Positions 4,448 through 5,920 of a DNA stretch of 5,920 nt are shown piece after piece. The notes below the pieces were generated by a model, which did no database searches, was not told the DNA's origin, and worked only from the letters and a program-made list of their open reading frames with translations. The DNA is from Bacillota bacterium. Its GTDB lineage: Bacteria; Bacillota; Clostridia; Christensenellales; CAG-138. The translations under genes were made by a program, and so were the position numbers. Every line of letters begins with the position of its first letter. The first letter of the stretch is position 1. The stretch spans positions 1 through 5,920 of the forward strand of contig JAEYSE010000047.1 of NCBI GenBank assembly GCA_023435025.1, in the 5' to 3' direction.

Positions 4448-5920
4448 TCTGCGGTATTCGCTGGGCGTGCAGCCAGACACTTTTTTAAATACAAAGCTGA
4501 AATAATGCGGGTCCTTATACCCCACGGAAAAGGCAATTTCGCTCGAACGCTTGTCGGTTTGACGGAGCATGCGTTTGGCTTCGGCAATTCGCCTGCCGGT
4601 CAGATATTCCACGAAGGTTTGTCCCACTTCCTGACTGAACATCGCCGAAAAATAATTTGGGCTTATGTTCACCTTTTTGGCCACCGTATCGAGCGAAATC
4701 GACTCCTCCGGATAATGCTCGTTAATGAAATCAATTGCCTTGATCAGCAGGTCGCGCTGCTGCTTTTTGTTTTCGCTGTCACGCAATTCAATTGCCTGTT
4801 CCATGACTCTGCGTATATATTGCCGGACTTCCGTGGGCGTTGAAATATTGTCTTTCGGCCGCAACTCAAGACGCCAGAAACTATCTGCGTGGCAGCCGAT
4901 CGAATCCAGGTATTCCGCTGCAGCGAAGTAAGCCGTCATTGTCAGATACCGGCAGAACATAGCCAGAGGAACAGTTTCTTCCCCCGCGTTTTCCAGCAGC
5001 TGGCTGATAAAAGAATCGATTTCTTCCGGCGTTCCGCTGCTGAAAAAGTTTCGAAAACGCTCCTGACAAATCTCCTTATTGTCTGTATCCGTCCGTAAGC
5101 TGTCATTTTTGCGGGAATGCCGGATGCTCGATTCAGACAGTATATGCTCATTCGGGCACAGATAGCGGTACGACAAAACACGGCTCGCCTCCGTAAAACA
5201 CGACGGAATTGCGCCAAGCCGCGATACCGGCGTGCCGCAGGCAATATACCAGTCCACTTCACGGCCTGCCATAGCGCAGCGGCTGCTGATATTTGCAACG
5301 CAATCGAGGGTTTGCTGCGCGATATCGTCCTTCCCGCCCTTAATCAAAACGGCGTAAGTCGTGACGTTCCAGCGGAACAATAACAGCCCCCGGTGGCTGA
5401 TGATGTGCTGCGTCACTTCTTCCTGTACCGCCGCGAGCGCATCCGTATAGCTCTCGGGCGCGCTGCCGTCGTATTCGGCATTGTTCAGCGAGAAAAGCAC
5501 AACATTGTAATACAGAGCATTGATGTCGATGCCCATCGTTTTCGCAGTTTCGGAGATTTCCAATACGCTTAAGCAGCCGGTAACGATTTTTTCAAAGAAC
5601 CGCCTGCGAGAAAACATTTCGTACTCCTGCGCTTCCCGCTGAAACTTTTCGAGGTATTCCTGTTGCTGTCGCTCTTCCTCCATTTTTTTGTGCAGCGCAA
5701 TCAGAACCTCTACCATCTTTCCTTTTAAGATTGGCTTCAATAGATATTGCTCCACACCCATGCGAATCGCCTGCTGCGCATAGGAAAAATCATCATATCC
5801 GCTGATGATGACGATCTTTGTTCTGGGCAGCTCCTTGCGTACCAACTCGATTAATGCCAGCCCATCCATGAACGGCATTTTGATATCCGTAATTAAAAGG
5901 TCGGGCTGAATCTGACGAAT
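4433..5920 (-). CDS. Response regulator, YesN type: receiver plus AraC-family DNA-binding domain (N-terminus outside window)
   Basis: This cytoplasmic transcription regulator is activated by phosphoryl transfer from the kinase encoded downstream. In the window 495 codons are open to the edge; the first few dozen residues lie beyond. Counting from the edge, the receiver shows PDLLITDIKMPFMDG with the phosphoacceptor Asp12, the conserved Ser40 in VIISGYDDF, and Lys62 in QYLLKPI. An Ala/Glu/Gln-rich helical stretch (about 76-105) follows, then a long middle region of about 280 residues typical of YesN-type proteins. The C-terminal AraC-type domain covers about 391-490, with one helix-turn-helix near SLDTVAKKVNISPNYFSAMF (408-427) and the second near SSEIAFSVGYKDPHYFSFVF (459-478). 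The internal ATG at 5878 lies inside the receiver and cannot be the true start. Its TGA overlaps the kinase GTG. Such regulators commonly activate neighbouring sugar-uptake genes, here most likely the operon starting at 1274. Confidence 0.95.
   Translation of the reverse strand: MRQIQPDLLITDIKMPFMDGLALIELVRKELPRTKIVIISGYDDFSYAQQAIRMGVEQYLLKPILKGKMVEVLIALHKKMEEERQQQEYLEKFQREAQEYEMFSRRRFFEKIVTGCLSVLEISETAKTMGIDINALYYNVVLFSLNNAEYDGSAPESYTDALAAVQEEVTQHIISHRGLLLFRWNVTTYAVLIKGGKDDIAQQTLDCVANISSRCAMAGREVDWYIACGTPVSRLGAIPSCFTEASRVLSYRYLCPNEHILSESSIRHSRKNDSLRTDTDNKEICQERFRNFFSSGTPEEIDSFISQLLENAGEETVPLAMFCRYLTMTAYFAAAEYLDSIGCHADSFWRLELRPKDNISTPTEVRQYIRRVMEQAIELRDSENKKQQRDLLIKAIDFINEHYPEESISLDTVAKKVNISPNYFSAMFSQEVGQTFVEYLTGRRIAEAKRMLRQTDKRSSEIAFSVGYKDPHYFSFVFKKVSGCTPSEYRRGGKQ

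Noticed and set aside
4433..5878. Regulator gene starting at ATG 5878
   Set aside because: This ATG is the Met of IKMPFMDG, downstream of the phosphoacceptor Asp. The frame stays open to base 5920 and encodes the preceding receiver strand.

Overview
The window reads as a carbohydrate-sensing and uptake locus from a Gram-positive anaerobe of the Clostridia type. The evidence is purine-rich GGAGG ribosome-binding sites, two lipoproteins with Cys lipoboxes, a YesM/LytS-type histidine kinase with a YesN-type (receiver plus AraC helix-turn-helix) response regulator, and moderate base composition. The taxonomic call is an inference; no rRNA or other marker is present. Every supported gene lies on the minus strand, so transcription runs from high to low coordinates.

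Region by region, in order of transcription. At 5920-4433 is a response regulator whose first few dozen residues lie beyond the window edge. At 4436-2988 is a two-TM sensor histidine kinase. At 2991-1987 is a YtfQ-like sugar-binding lipoprotein. These three genes overlap by 4 nt at each junction and end at a probable intrinsic terminator (about 1934-1902). Next comes a 712-nt stretch without a gene (1986-1275). Its distal part (about 1901-1640) is rich in inverted repeats and looks like a non-coding intergenic repeat element. Its proximal part (about 1430-1275) holds a plausible activator-dependent promoter with an upstream direct repeat. At 1274-300 is a second, paralogous YtfQ-like lipoprotein. 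A strong 14-bp hairpin follows at 250-208, and from 169 down runs the start of a MglA/YtfR/RbsA-type sugar ABC-transporter ATPase, cut by the window edge; the permease genes are presumably beyond it.

Working model (inference): the first binding lipoprotein (1987-2991) does not serve a transporter. It is the extracellular ligand receptor for the kinase and regulator, forming a three-component sugar sensor like the described XylFII-LytS-YesN arrangement. The regulator then activates the neighbouring transport operon, possibly through the direct repeat AACCG(A)CGTAAG upstream of the second lipoprotein. The sensor lipoprotein keeps the sequence signatures of galactofuranose-binding YtfQ, while the transport lipoprotein has changed two of them, so the sensed and imported ligands may differ.
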